A stretch of DNA of 64,000 bases from Cladocopium goreaui (GCA_947184155.2 CAMXCT020005046.1:395001-459000); one strand, 5' to 3'. Shown: positions 25,437 through 38,577, numbered from the stretch's first letter. Numbers and translations: made by a program. The notes: generated by a model not told the origin, from the letters alone.

Positions 25437-26082
25437 CTGTTGGAGATTTTCTCAAGTGGCAGGTTGCCAGGGGGTCATTAGATGATCCCATCAAATTTTA
25501 ACCATCAAATTAAAGTGTTTAACTGTTTAACCATCAAAAGTCCTGGCTTTCAACATGGAACCATCCTGAAATGGGGATAGCAAAGTCGCTACCTACAAAT
25601 ACAGAGTTGGCTTCTAGGTGGGTGTTTCATGTTTTCGGGGCAAGGGATTTCTCTATTTGAAACAATATGGCCTGGTGAAAGATCTCGTCATTTTCCATCA
25701 GATCATCTTTCAGAGGGCACTTCGACTACGAACGTTGGTGTCGGTGTCTCCAGTAGGGAACTAATTAATGGATATACATCCAAGGTGAAAGCCCTAAATG
25801 CCAGAAAATTAGGTATGGTTCATTCTTGGGCATACCACTTTCTAAACCGTGATCTATACATATCTAGACCTTGAACTTACCCCGCTTTTACCCGTTGCTG
25901 TGAGTACTTTTAGGGTCAAGGTATATAAATGTGTATTTATATATGCATATTCATGTATGTATGTGTATATATATATATGTATATATGTACGCATACAGAT
26001 ATGATATATATATAAGGTTTGATTCATCTATCCGTTTTATATGCATGTGTGTACTATGTACATCTAATACAGCAGCGGTGAT

Positions 26083-26167
26083 ATCCGGCAGCCGCTCCAG
26101 CAATCCAGTGATCTCCAGTGCTTCGTCCAAGTCCACCGAGCCGCCCTCGGCTTCCCCGTTAAAGAGC
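26083..26167 (-). CDS. Exon, unrecognised acidic helix
   Basis: The exon reads LFNGEAEGGSVDLDEAL, then EITGLLERLPD, after AATGCCAG. The 3' edge is a GA or GC donor. It loosely resembles an EF-hand loop but lacks the required spacing. Confidence 0.5.
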
Positions 26168-26899
26168 CTGGCATTTTTTTGGGGCCGGAGACGAGGCCAA
26201 CAGATGGATATGGATATAGACGTAGGTACTATCTATATATATATATATATTCACTTAGATGCATTTATATAACCATATAATGTATATATATATACATATG
26301 ATTATGAATTTAATAAATATATGATTATGTATATATATATATATGTATATTATATACGATTAATATCGATCATAGATGCATAGATTTGTATGTCCACATT
26401 CCATTTAGGTTCTCTGCGCACTGAGCCCATCCCACCTGTAAGCTACATCTCGATCTTTGGAGTATCTGACCTCAGCCATGGCCCATTCGCCCAATGCTGA
26501 GCGACCCACCCGACCCTTCGCCATCGCTGGGCCCCCCTGCACCTTCACCCTTTTGGTTCAGGTTTTCATCAAACGTGGAGACGTCACATTCACCCGACCT
26601 TAACCCAAAAAAAAAGCGCTGAGTCGCACTTTCAAAGCTGCCACGGTTATGTCACCAATTTCTGGGATACCAAAATTCGTCCCATCGCAGGGTTGATTTT
26701 ATGAAATTCTCCAGATCATTGGTTGATGCTCAAAGAACAGATACAGAGAGGTCAATAGGCACTAAAAGTTCAAGCCAAAAAACACATGTCTGGCTGGGTT
26801 TGTAAGCATGTGCCAGCCTGAAACAATGCTATTTGGGGTAACTCGACTCCCCTTACCATAATTATACCAACACGGTGACGTCGCGCAGTGAGGTTTCAC

Positions 26900-26948
26900 C
26901 TGCGCCCCAGCTCCTCCTGGGGCGGCAGCCCGGTATAGTAGAGGATAC
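26900..26948 (-). CDS. Putative exon
   Basis: The exon reads ILYYTGLPPQEELGR between TGGCCAG and a GT donor (GTGAAA). Other frames are also open. Confidence 0.4.
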
Positions 26949-27183
26949 CTGGCCATGGCGACCAATGGCGAAAAATCTGGGACCATAGTACTTTGAAGTG
27001 ACCAAAATATCCAAAATGTGCCAACGGCCGCGTCTCAAAAATTGAGCAAAAGATCTACATCTGAACCACATGAAACGGCGTCGCCCGAGAAAAACGGAAT
27101 CTCCGTGGTTTTTTTTCGGAACTGCTGCGCACCTCGTCCGCGGGGCTTGCCGTACACATCTAGGCTTCCACAAAACATATCAC

Positions 27184-27235
27184 CTGGCATTCGCCTTTGG
27201 CCCTTTCTGGCTGTAAAGTCTGACATCTTCAGGTA
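27184..27235 (-). CDS. Putative exon
   Basis: ATCTTCAG precedes a block with two open frames, PEDVRLYSQKGPKANA and YLKMSDFTARKGQRRMP, ending at a GT donor (GTGATA). Confidence 0.45.
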
Positions 27236-27239
27236 CTGA

Positions 27240-30075
27240 AGATTACAGGCCGGATAAGTAAAAAATTGAGCACCCTGGCATAACATAGATGCGAAAACAC
27301 ATGGTTTCCTAGGAAAAGGATCTACAAATGGTGGCTGTTCCACATCTATGTTGGTTTACAAAAAGGTATCTTCTGCGAAATTCAAGCTGGCACATGCGCT
27401 GGAAAATCGGAGATGATTCTCAGTGCCTGGACCCATCCCATCGTTGGTGACCCACCTGTGGAGAAGACGAAGGTGCCATGGTAGCCACCTGACGAAGATG
27501 CGGCGGTGGCTAACATAACTGGGTCAGCAAGTCTCCCAACTGAGGCTATCCCGTGTATCATTGACCAGTTGCCACTATGATCATCAGATCACGATGTTCA
27601 TACACCATCTTCGGTGTGGGTCAGCTTGCTCACCCTTGGTGAACACATCCAATTACATTGCAATGCTCATCAAGGTAATGTCAAGCCCGAATTTGTTCTC
27701 AACCTCCACTTAGATCAATATGAGGGATACTCTTTATCATCAATTTGAATAATCCCTTCCCCGAATATTAAATATCCCCCTAAGAGCCGTGCAATATGTA
27801 CTGGATCTCTTCATTTCGGGTCTGTGATTGGGGGTTTTTGGGTGTGTCTGAAAATAGGATATATGGCAGTGTGTCAAAACCTTGTACCCTTGTAGTTCAC
27901 ATCAAAATAGCTGGGATTTATGGATGTTCCTCCCCCTAAAAATTGTATTAATAGGTATTGATCCATACCCATATCAATATCTGGTACAGTATATCCCCAA
28001 ATTACCATTTTCATGGGGAAATTGAGGCGAACGCCAGCACCAGCTCGGCTCAACCTTCTGCTGGTCGGGCGTCGGATGTGGCACCCAACATGCGGGCGGC
28101 GCCGAGCCTCTATGTGTGGAAAGGAAACGAGGCTGGGAGCGTGCCAGAAATGGGATTTCTGACTTGGCTATGAATTCGATATGTTTTTGAGAACTTGATG
28201 GGAAATCTGACAAGGATAGGGGAGAATTACGCATCCAGAATGGGGTATGAACTTCCAAAAACTGTCAACTGAATGGTGTTCATTGTAACAGGAAACACAC
28301 AGATGTTGAGATGTTCACCTAAATATTCCCCAAACCCAGCAAAATCCACCAAAAATCCACCAAAACTCCACCAACCAACAAAAACCCACAGTCAGGTTGT
28401 GTTTGAGAGATTTTGAGAGATCATATAATTAGTGGAGCCTCTCAAAACCTCTCAAACACCAACTAACTGTTGCATTTTAGGTGGCATCCACTCAAAATAT
28501 CTCAAACATCTCTCAAAAAGCTTCAAACAACTATTTAAAAAATCAAAAAGCTATCAAAAAGCTACTTTGAGCTGCGAACACCATCAATTTTCATGGAGTA
28601 GAGTGCATGAAGCAGAGCGCTAAGAAAACGTGAAGAAAAGAGCGCGTCAGGACTTCACTTGCTCAGCAGCCGCAAGGATCATCCCATTGGGCAGGACATG
28701 GGAAAAAACGGTAGCCTCTAGCGGCAGCTGAAAAACCCATCTGCTCATCCAAACATCCCAAGTAACTTCCGAACATGCCATGCTTGAGCTTCCTAATCCC
28801 TTAATTAACCGTGGTCTGATCTTTACAAACACATGGTTGTACATCCCCAAGTGACCGGTCAACAATTCAGAAACGTTTTGACGTTCTTTGCAGTTTTCGA
28901 TCCTGCTGGTAGGATTGTCATTTCCGCACATCACTTTGATTCACGGTTTGTGTGTTCCATCAAGTCGAACCAAAATCATACTGAAGGCAATTGAAATATA
29001 TTGAAATTACATGAAAATTTGGAGACCTCAAAATTTGAATCCCGAGCACTGCTGCACGGTGTTTCAGGACTCCAAACACGCGTCTTTTTCACCGCACCAC
29101 CCTGGGACTCCCCGCATCCCGCGGTCTCAACAAGCCGCGGTCGACCGGGGAAACACTGGCGATTTTTTCCCAGCACCGCCGGTCTCGAGCCATGAACAAC
29201 TTCAAAACATGGTGGGATTGGGGATGCAGCGACTGAAATCCTGTTGAATTGGCTTCAATTTTGTTGGGAAAGTTGGAGAACTTGCTGACAAGGTCCCGTT
29301 TCTACAATTCGGAATCTGTTTTAGGACACACTGGGTTTCTGGTGCATGTTGACATTGATTACATACATGGGGGTACCATGGGGTACCTGAATCCATGTCT
29401 GCATGTGTCTGCAAAAGGACCCACACGTTTGAACGAAAGACGATATTTGCAGGGCGCAACGGACCGAACGAACCTTCGAATATGTATATAAATTTAACAA
29501 GCGTCTCAAGTCATCTCTTCAAATAATTTGGTGCTATATTCTTGTTGTCGGGTACTGAAATAGGCCGCCTCGTACGCACATGTACGTGCGGGTGCCCTAG
29601 AAGACTTTAGGCATTTTTCGCATCTCTGCCTGTAGCCGCCAGGGTAGGTATGATTTATATGTGCACATTTATGTGTCTTATGTTTGCATATGTTCGCATA
29701 TGTTTTCTGATTTGTTTATTTATGTTCAGTATAAATCCATATTTTTTTGTGTCTTATGTTCGTTTGTTTTTTGTTTATAATCAGAAAATGGCTAAAGTAT
29801 GCTAAAGTCAAAATTACATTGATACTATAGATGCGAAGACGTATGCAACGTTGTATGCATTCATGCATATGTGTATGGACCCGTGCACACATCTATCTAT
29901 CTGTGCCTGCCTATCTGCCACGTGTCTACATACCTCATCGACCTCATCTATTTCAGGGACCTCACCTATGTGATCTATCTGCTCTATCCAATCCAATCCA
30001 ACCCTATCCATTCCATTCAATCCAGTCCAGCTCTGAGCGGTCCGCATCCGCCACCTTTCAGCAGATCAAGGTGAA
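27240..30075. other. No clear exon
   Basis: Mostly AT-rich DNA with CTCTCAAA-type repeats at 28395-28570. GC-richer blocks at 28040-28120 and 29050-29180 have open frames but no convincing splice edges. Confidence 0.35.
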
Positions 30076-30077
30076 AC

Positions 30078-30131
30078 TCGCCCGGCGGCTTCACGGAAGA
30101 TCTTCATGCCCTGCCCCATATCAGAGAAACC
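30078..30131 (-). CDS. Exon (18 codons), unrecognised
   Basis: The exon reads GFSDMGQGMKIFREAAGR between TCACCAG and a GT donor (GTTTCA), phase 0 at both ends. Confidence 0.55.
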
Positions 30132-30481
30132 CTGGTGACGAACACATGCGACCTGCTCCCGTGGGACTTGGCTGAAACTTGTTCCAGTTGTTGCTCTTCT
30201 GTCCATCTTCCCGACAACTAAGGCCCTGCATCCAGAAAGTGGGTTTCTATTGGGCGACACTTGGATTTCTATTGAACCAATGCCTTCGGGGGACCACTAC
30301 AACATTATGGATCCTCCAGAGCATGCACTCTGGTCCGTTTTTTTCTGGGGGCATGGGGACTGCTCAAAAAATATGCGGCCAAAAAGATGTGGACATGACT
30401 GGTGCAAAGGAGCTAGCCGGGCTAAGAATAATCGCGGGCGTTGCTGCTTGGCTTTCCCCCCTCCACGCCTGTCCCGGCAGC

Positions 30482-30534
30482 CTTCATGCGCCGCCGCAGG
30501 CGGTCCAGAGAGCTCTTGGCTGCGAACTGCACGG
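30482..30534 (-). CDS. Exon, basic helix
   Basis: The exon reads VQFAAKSSLDRLRRRMK after GGGGCAG, with a GC donor (GCTGCC). Confidence 0.5.
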
Positions 30535-31516
30535 CTGCCCCGCGATGCAAAACAAACAAATGCGCAGGGTGAAAGGGGGCTGCAAGGAACGGAGTTTCTT
30601 CCTTTTTTGTTAGTTTGACCATTGCCACTGATGCCTCACAACAAATTGTTTTATCTCTTCCCAAATCTGCGGATATGTACCGGTTTGACTTTACCATGTA
30701 CTACTAATATTACCTGACAGCATCAAACGTGCATGAAAGATCCACCAACCCACCCACCGACACATACCAGCATCCACACATTTAGTCCAATCCATGAAAA
30801 AGGGGAGAAGGCGAAATGAACACCCGGAAGGCAGCAACAAATTGTTGGCAACAAAGATGAACAAAATGATGCAACCGCATGTTGCCCAAGCAATGTTGTT
30901 ACGGCAGGCTGGGTTTGTGGCCTTGCCCAATAGCCACTCCGGGCCGCAAAGAAACAATTTTGTTGGGTGGGTAGCATGGACTTACAACCCCTTACAGAGA
31001 TGGCTGCATAGCAGGCTGGGCTCCAGGATTTGCACTTATGAGTCGTGTTGCCAAATGTGTTTCTCCACACTTCCGTGGAAGCGATGTCCGGCACTTTTCC
31101 GTGGAACTGATGTTCCGGTCCGGTGCGCCACATGCTGCCCAGATGTTGCAACGCGAATTTAAGGGCATGCATTGCCAATCTTTTGGTGAACTGCCCGTAA
31201 AAAGAATCTTCATGTCAGCCTCATGTGATGCTGGGCGAAGAGTTCATGAGATCAACATGTTTGGACCATCCTCAAGTCAAGAGTCTCTACTTGGCATCGT
31301 TAACTCTTTAATCGTTCTTGTCCGGAAAATGTTAGATAGATTAAATAGATTAGATAGATAGCTAGAAAGCTACCTCGATAGCTAGCTAGCTAGCTGGCTA
31401 GCTGGTTTTTATAGCTGGACAAGTACTTAGATATATATATATATATATACATATATATATAGATATATAATTTTTTTCGCAACTTGACCCACACCCAAGC
31501 CATCTACTGAGGACAC

Positions 31517-31594
31517 TTCCCCCCTCTTTGCGCCTTCTCCAAGTTCGCCAAATGCTTTCGCCTCAGTGGCGCCCAGAAGGCCGCCACGCGGAAC
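31517..31594 (-). CDS. Exon (26 codons), unrecognised
   Basis: The exon reads VPRGGLLGATEAKAFGEL then GEGAKRGE, from CTCCAAG to a GT donor (GTGTCC), phase 0 at both ends. Confidence 0.55.
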
Positions 31595-32269
31595 CTTGGA
31601 GTATTGGAGTTTCGACCCACCAAAAATTGCAGATTTGACCTGTAAAAACCGGGAAAAGTGGTAACATATAGCAAAAATAGCGGATTTGATGAGCAGAAAC
31701 AAGAAATTCTAGTGGGAAACCTGGGTTCGATCGGAATGCCGATGGAAAGTTGACTCGGTTAAAATGGGATTTGACCAGCCAAACATGGACAAACATTGGG
31801 ACTTGCAAAAATTGAGATTTAAAAAAAAACTAGATGCTACCCGCAAAGATCTGAGGTTTTTGACCCAAAAAATGAAGATTGATGTGCCAAAATGTTGGTA
31901 AGGTATGAGGTAAGCTCAAAAGAGTTGGAAGCTTTCACCCTCTGAAAACGGGTTCCCCAAATCTGCAAAAACACCCAATTGTCCCATTAAATCACCATAA
32001 ATTGGAGGTTTAAAAACCATTTTCAGAAACACCCAATCTTCAGATCAAGTTGGTGACGGTGACAAGCGTATATAATTGTATGTATACATATATATATATA
32101 TACACTTATGTATATACGCACATCAAATGTTCGCATGATATCCCTACTTCACTGGTTGAACTTCTGCTTGGAGTTCCCCACCAGGCAAAGGCGATGGCCA
32201 CCGGGCCTGACACAAAAAAAATCGGGGCAAGTCCTGGTTCTGGTTGGAAGTGTATTATCATGTAATTGG

Positions 32270-32845
32270 TATTAGATATGATGATATATGATTATGTATG
32301 ATTATATATATATGTAATGATATACGATGATATATGATTATATACGATGATATATGATGATATAGTATGATATGTTATGATATGTGATGATATAAGATAC
32401 TTAAACGTATTAAACTGTCCATGACCTTTTCCGTGACTTCCCAATGTTTCAATACTTGGGTTTTCAGTGGCATTTTGGGCCTCTAACATCGCTTTGTCAG
32501 AGACCTGACTGGGACAACCTCGGATAAACCTGGGCATGGGCCGCAATTCTCATCCAAGAAAGCATGCATTTCATATTATACATATATATATATATAATTA
32601 TTTATATATATATGTGATTATATATATGTGATTATATATATATATATGTGATTATATATATATATGTGATTATATATATATATATGTGATTATATATATA
32701 TGTGATTATATATATATATGTGATTATATATATATATATGTGATTATATATATATGTGATTATATATATATATATGTGATTATATATATATATGTGATTA
32801 TATATATGTGATTATATATATATGTGATTATATATATATATATGC
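32270..32845. repeat. ATATGATTA / (TA)nTGTGATTA repeats
   Basis: A first block alternates GATGATATATGATTATATAC (32280-32400). A second block has about 14 units of (TA)n-TGTGATTA with 3-5 TA steps (32600-32840). Confidence 0.9.
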
Positions 32846-33194
32846 GTGCGTATATGATAATCATGGTTCTTCACCCGCAACCAGCCAATCTGCGGGTCCC
32901 AGCAGGTCTGAAAAAAAATCCTGTGAAATTACCAGCATCCCAAGCCCAACCGCCCAACCCTCACAGGAGATTCCCACTCCACCTTCTCCTCCAAGCATGA
33001 TGCCCAATCTGGATGTCCTGCAGCATTAGATCATCAAATGTTGAAGGAATCTGACGGAATGAGTGCGAAAAAAGTTTCCAGATGCTTTTCCCCCCGAACC
33101 AATTCTCGGAAGAATCCCGAAGAATCCCTGGGTGAAAATACTGGGAGTGCAACCCATCCACATAAGGACACCACCAGCAATCGCAATGTAAAAA

Positions 33195-33263
33195 GTTCCA
33201 AAATCCCCGCTCCTCTCCCTCAGCGCAGCCACCTGCGCTTTCGAAACGTCCTGGCCACCATTC
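33195..33263 (-). CDS. Putative exon
   Basis: The frame DVSKAQVAALRERSGDF follows GGCCAG. Edges unresolved; GT after SKAQ or GA after RSG are both possible. Confidence 0.35.
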
Positions 33264-33636
33264 AGGAGGAAGTGACTCATTGGAATTGTCGGTACACCAT
33301 CCCAAAATCACCATAGATGGGTGTTATAGCCCATCCCCAAATTGCAGGTTTATTATTATTATTGGTCCCACATGGGTAGGTAATTATTAGCTCTGACACT
33401 TCGGAAACTCGTTGGAAGTTGTCCGTAGTGACTCATCTGAATCTTCTGAAACAAACCTCGGGCTCCACCCGTTGATCTGCGCCTCTGACACCGGGTGCCG
33501 AGTCGGAAAAAAACGTGATGTCTTCAATTTAGATGACGGCCACAGGAATCCTCGATGCAAATCACTAGATTTACATGCCGAAACCTGTTGCGACTCTTGC
33601 TGTGGGGATCTTTTGGGATGACATTCGATGATCATC

Positions 33637-33699
33637 GATGATCTTCGCCATTCGACCGTCCTTGATGTTCAACGACTCTTTGGCCTCTTTCTTCAGCTC
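33637..33699 (-). CDS. Exon, charged helix
   Basis: The exon reads ELKKEAKESLNIKDGRM then AKII after GATCTCAG. A GA donor after NIK, or a later one, ends it. Strong coding composition. Confidence 0.5.
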
Positions 33700-33810
33700 C
33701 TGAGATCTGAGGTTTTTATTGAAAAAAATGGAAATTGGGCACCAACCGAATCTGGATTTCAAGTTATAAATTCAAAAAATATCGCTTAGATGAACTAAGA
33801 AATGGTTAGA

Positions 33811-33873
33811 TCAGTTTTCCGCAACATGGATGGTTTCCACGGTTTCAGCGGAAGCCAGCGTGACTTCGCTATG
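33811..33873 (-). CDS. Putative exon
   Basis: The frame EVTLASAETVETIHVAEN follows ATCATAG. The donor is not identified. Confidence 0.35.
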   Translation of the reverse strand, partial: HSEVTLASAETVETIHVAEN

Positions 33874-34308
33874 ATGGGTGAGCCCAGGCTCCGTTGCAAG
33901 TGGATGATGTGATGTGCTGAACCTTTTGGCCATAACTCTCCGGTTCGGAACGCTACCATCCATTTCTGGGTTCCAATCTGGCCGTGTTTCAGCCAATCAT
34001 CAACCTGTTCTGAGTCTGGATTGTCATACTCACATGGCATCATGGGGTGCATCGAGTATGGTTTATGGATGTTTAATCGATATGTTGATTATATTTGATT
34101 ATAGTTGATATGTGTCAACATAGTTGATTATACAACAAAGACCAACATAGTTAATTGTTATATTGTTAGACCTATATGTCACAATCATCAAACATAATTA
34201 ACATAATTATTAATATATATATATATAAATGGTTAATAATGATTCTTGGCCTATCGATTTTGTTGATGGCTTCCAGACTTCCCCCCCCCCAACCCTTCGG
34301 AAAATCGC

Positions 34309-34362
34309 CTCCAGCTCCGCACACTGCGCTTGCCACTTCTCTTGCCACTTCCGGCGTTCCAT
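34309..34362 (-). CDS. Exon (18 codons), charged helix
   Basis: The exon reads MERRKWQEKWQAQCAELE after ATTTTCAG, with a GC donor (GCGATT). The Glu/Lys/Trp/Gln spacing suggests a coiled coil. Confidence 0.55.
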
Positions 34363-34430
34363 CTGAAAATCAGAGCCCATGGGAACCCCCAGCAGGAAAG
34401 ATGGAAACCTGGAATGGGGGACACATCATC

Positions 34431-34535
34431 TACCCTCTGGTAATTTAACATAGCTATTGAAAATGACCATTTATAGTGGATTTTCCCGTTAAAAATTGGT
34501 GATTTTCCATAGCTATGTTAAATTACCAGAGGGTA
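34431..34535. mobile_element. Inverted-repeat element, family A (intact)
   Basis: TACCCTCTGGTAATTTAACA at one end and TGTTAAATTACCAGAGGGTA at the other are exact mirrors. The element is near-palindromic throughout and lies about 70 bp upstream (in transcription) of the exon at 34362. Confidence 0.85.
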
Positions 34536-34902
34536 TAAGCTGGAAGGAACTGTTCCATATTTTTTTGGGGCACCTCCAAAAACTGGGATGAGCCCGATGA
34601 GCCCCTGCCAGGCGCTTCAAGATCTTCAAGCAAAGTAGCTTGCAACCTGCAACCTTCTTGGAAGCATCATTCCACTTAGCAACCGAATGGAGCCCAGTGG
34701 GATATTGACCATTTAGTAGGATGATCACTATAATGAACCATGTATATGTATAATCCCAATTCCTCTAACTAAAGATATGTAGATAAACTATAATTTTGTG
34801 GGGGTATCATATGGTGTAGTTATAATTTATTTTGATAAATCCAAGTCAATCCATCCCCAAATTCATCTGAATTCCATGTACTGATTTGCCATAGATCAAG
34901 AC

Positions 34903-34973
34903 CCGCCCATGCAGCCCCCTTCGCTCCTCCGCCTTGCCGAAGCGGCTCAGGACCGTTTTGCACTGCTTCCAAC
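34903..34973 (-). CDS. Exon, unrecognised
   Basis: The exon reads WKQCKTVLSRFGKAEER then RGLHGR between GCGTCCAG and a GT donor (GTCTTG). LEAVQNGPEPLRQGG is an alternative frame. Confidence 0.45.
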
Positions 34974-36147
34974 CTGGACGCCCGGCACTGTTTCAGGGAA
35001 CTGATCGGATGCCCTGGGCAATCACCGGGATTTCTGTAGCGTGTATAAATGACGAAAATCATGAAGAAAACAAACATGAAAAAAAAACGCGGGGAGATAC
35101 GATGAGATGAGATACCATGAGATACTATGAAATGCTTAGATTCTCAGGTACCACTTCCCCATCAAGGACCACCTAGGCTGTCGCGAAACTATGGTTCCTG
35201 CGATCATTTCCTCACTTCTGGACGCGTTCGATATCAGTAAAACTGTGGTTTTGCATGCCAAAAACTAGAGTTACAGTTTAAGTGTTTAAGCAGCAAATAA
35301 GTGAGAATGTTTGTGAAAACCGCGTTTCGCCACTATCGGAGCCACCATTTCAAGCCGAACAAACAGAGGAAATGTCAGGACCCCTTGTAGACCATTCAAA
35401 GTGACCCATCATTATCCCCTGCTTTGAAGTCAAAGGGTCACTTTTGAATTGCCAGAAAGACATCGAAAGACAATACTTGAGAAGCTTTGCTCACAGAAAA
35501 AAAAAAAAACCATTGTGTCCTACCTTTTCCAGGTGCCAAAGGCGCTCTTTCACGCCTGGTCTCCTGCCCCAAACCCAAAATGTGACCTTTTTTTCCTCGG
35601 CCAAGTGCCGAGTGCAGCTGGTGACTGGAGCTAAGAGACCGGGTCAGCAAGACCCATGCAGGCTCCCTAGCCAAACAGTGTCGACTGCTTAAGGAACCTT
35701 TGGAGTGGCCTTCGATCTTCCGACTTGTCTATGTGCTCGATGTATGTTTAGAACCAATAAGAATTACCACTGATGTTCTAGTAAAGAATGAACAGCTGAA
35801 TACCGCAAAAATAAAAATAAAAAACGAAATATTGTATTTCAACCAAGACTCGTTTGTGCCTAGTCGTGATTGCGAGTCGTGAACCAGCCTTGACAAAAAA
35901 AGGCACCACATTGTCTTGTCATATACCGTGCAAGGGCTACAATGCAAAAAGAGGTGGGATTCCAGGACACCTGACGTAGTGCCATTAGAATGTTCTCATT
36001 CACCACATGGCTGTGTTTCCCATTGTCCATCACCCATGGAGTTTATCATCATGTTTTCCTTTTTGCCCCATTAAAAAGGCCATAAATTGGGTTTCCATGG
36101 CTTGAAACACACCCAAATCATCCCAAATCATCATGGCTGTCGCCCAC

Positions 36148-36206
36148 CTGCATGGTTTGCCGCCCTTCTGGGTGACAGCTTCCGCAGTCGATGCTTTGTA
36201 CATCCA
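36148..36206 (-). CDS. Exon, unrecognised
   Basis: The exon reads WMYKASTAEAVTQKGGKPC between TTGGTGGAG and a GT donor (GTGGGC). Confidence 0.5.
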
Positions 36207-36528
36207 CTCCACCAAAGTTTGCTCACAATTTCGACGAGTTTTTACCTCTCAGCATGCGATTCATGGTTCAAAGATGTTGAGATGTGTTGGACCTTTTTCG
36301 TTCTATACCCTGGTAAGTGGGATCAAAGGGGATAACATCTGTACATTCACCGAAAAAATGAGTCCACGAACCCGAATGCATCTTTATCGAGTTCCTTACT
36401 ACAACAACCTCCACACTCTACAAACCCCAGGTTCCACACTCCACGCTCCAGACTCACAACGCAACATACTTCACCGCAGACAAAAAACATGTCACCACGT
36501 CCAAAAACCTCAAAAAATTCAATGAATT

Positions 36529-36595
36529 GGTGGAACTCTTGCGGGTTTTCTTTAATCAGAAGATTCGATTCAAGAAAACCCGCAAGAGTTCCACC
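36529..36595. repeat. Perfect 24-bp hairpin
   Basis: The arms 36529-36552 and 36572-36595 are exact complements (GGTGGAACTCTTGCGGGTTT...), with a 19-bp loop. Unlike the other inverted repeats, it is not AT-rich. Confidence 0.85.
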
Positions 36596-36772
36596 TCTGA
36601 TTCTCACCCAAAAAAACATAAGTTAACCACTTCCAAACCTCCAAAAATGACAAGTTTTGCTGTTGTTCCCATTTTCAATCATTGCTTCAAAATTTTGAGT
36701 TGAAACTGCAAAATTTTCAAAGAGTTTTGTGGATTGTTGTTCATTGTTATAGCGGAGTGTCTGCTCAAATAC

Positions 36773-36828
36773 CTTGGGATCTCCCGTGACGAGATAAGCT
36801 CTCAACATGATGTGAAGATCTCCATCAG
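36773..36828 (-). CDS. Exon directly after the CAT array
   Basis: The exon reads DGDLHIMLRAYLVTGDPK, with a GT donor (GTATTT). The acceptor GATGAAGAG directly abuts the long trinucleotide array. Confidence 0.45.
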
Positions 36829-36834
36829 CTCTTC

Positions 36835-36977
36835 ATCGCCACAAGCATCACCACCATCATCACCATCATCACCATCATCACCGCGATCATCGTCTTCATC
36901 ATTTTCGTCATCGTCATCATCATCATCATCACCATCATCATCATCCTCCTCATCACCATCATCATCATCACCATCAC

Positions 36978-37019
<42 letters not shown>

Positions 37020-37277
37020 TCATCATCATCATCATCACCATCACCATCATCATCAATCATCATCACCATCCTCTTCATCATTTTCATCATCATCGTCGTC
37101 GTCGTCTCATCATTATCATCATCATCATCATCACCATCATCCATCATCATCAACATCATCACCATCATCCATCATCATCCATCATCATCATCATCATCAT
37201 CGTCATCACCATCATCATCATCAATCATCATCACCATCCTCTTCATCATTTTCATCATCATCATCGTCGTCGTCGTC

Positions 37278-37331
<54 letters not shown>

Positions 37332-37375
37332 CCATCATCCATCATCATCAACATCATCACCATCATCCATCATCA

Positions 37376-37417
<42 letters not shown>

Positions 37418-37543
37418 GTCTTTATCATTTTCGTCGTCGTCGTCGTCGTCGTCGTCGTGGTCGTCGTCGTCGCCGTCATCACCATCACCATCATCCATCA
37501 TCAGCCATCATCATCATCGTCGTCGTCGTCGTCGTCGTGATCA
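36835..37543. repeat. 700-bp CAT/CGT trinucleotide array
   Basis: (CATCAT) and (CACCAT) runs with TCG patches. A roughly 200-bp segment is repeated inside it (CATCATCCTCTTCATCATTT near 37065 and 37225). The long open frame across it is an artefact. Confidence 0.95.
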
Positions 37544-37764
37544 AGGCAGACCATCATGCAGCAAACAAAAAATGCAATCCTGCTATACGGTCGCTACTGA
37601 AAGCTAATCCGATGGACTCATAGACCTGTCTCAAGTACTCCTCCTGCCACAAAAAGAGAAGGCCATCTTAGAATCTAAGAAAAGCCATTCAAAAATATTG
37701 TGACTGTCACACAAAACCAGTTTTGACAATGTGACCACATACATCTGAGTGTCACTAAGTGCCA

Positions 37765-37860
37765 CGCCTGCCAACGCCTGCCACACAAAATGAGATGCCA
37801 GGTCTGCCAAAACTCTCACTATTGGTGCGGCCGCATCGATCTCATTGCGAACCGTTGCGA
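37765..37860 (-). CDS. Putative exon region
   Basis: The frame FATVRNEIDAAAPIV continues as RVLADLASHFVWQALAG. A GTGAGA donor lies after DAAAPI. The acceptor is unclear, so the edges are rough. Confidence 0.4.
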
Positions 37861-38577
37861 AGAGTTGCGAACGGCAAAGCAACGTCGAGAGAACACACCT
37901 TGTCGACCCCAAGGATAAACAGGAGCACTTCGCTACGCATCCAGGGCCGTTTTCGTCTATGGCCCACAATCGCGCTGACGTTGCTCCATAAATTGGATGG
38001 GTGTGTTTAGCGACCCCCAATGATGGGACCGGCATTCGTCTCATGGCGCGAGCACAGGACTCGACCACGTATGTATATATACCATAAATACAAGCTATAG
38101 ATTTATACTATATACATACCCTATATATACCCTATGCCAATCAATCCATTGTAGAGGTTGCTGCATCTTCCAGGTTTATATACACAACGGAATCGGAAGT
38201 GATCTGACAAACTAACCCCAAAATATACATCCTCCTAAGTGTGTACATACCAATAAATGGATGGTAGTGGTAGCAGAAGGGGGGTCATTGCATACGCCAT
38301 ATTTTGCCAGAAATGGGAGGCTCTCTCAACCCATGTTACCCTGTTATGATAGTTGGTATCCTCCAGGTTTGGCGAACCATAAATGTTTGCTTGACAAATA
38401 TAGGGAGTATATAGGGTAGTGAGGTCGCCAATATTAAAGGACCATAAGTTAACCATAAGTAAATATATACCATAAATGAGGAGTAACCCATTCATCCAGA
38501 ATTATTTTTCAGTATCTAAAGTTGCCATTGCCGCTCAGATCTCCCTTGTAGAAACTCCCAGCTCCAGGTTCTGTCAC

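Noticed and set aside
26083-26167. EF-hand calcium loop in the exon reading GEAEGGSVDLDEAL
   Set aside because: The Asp/Asn positions and 12-residue loop spacing of an EF-hand are not met.
36734-37540. 268-residue open frame on the plus strand, rich in Ser, Ile and His
   Set aside because: It is a frame through the CAT trinucleotide array; all frames stay open because the unit has no stop.
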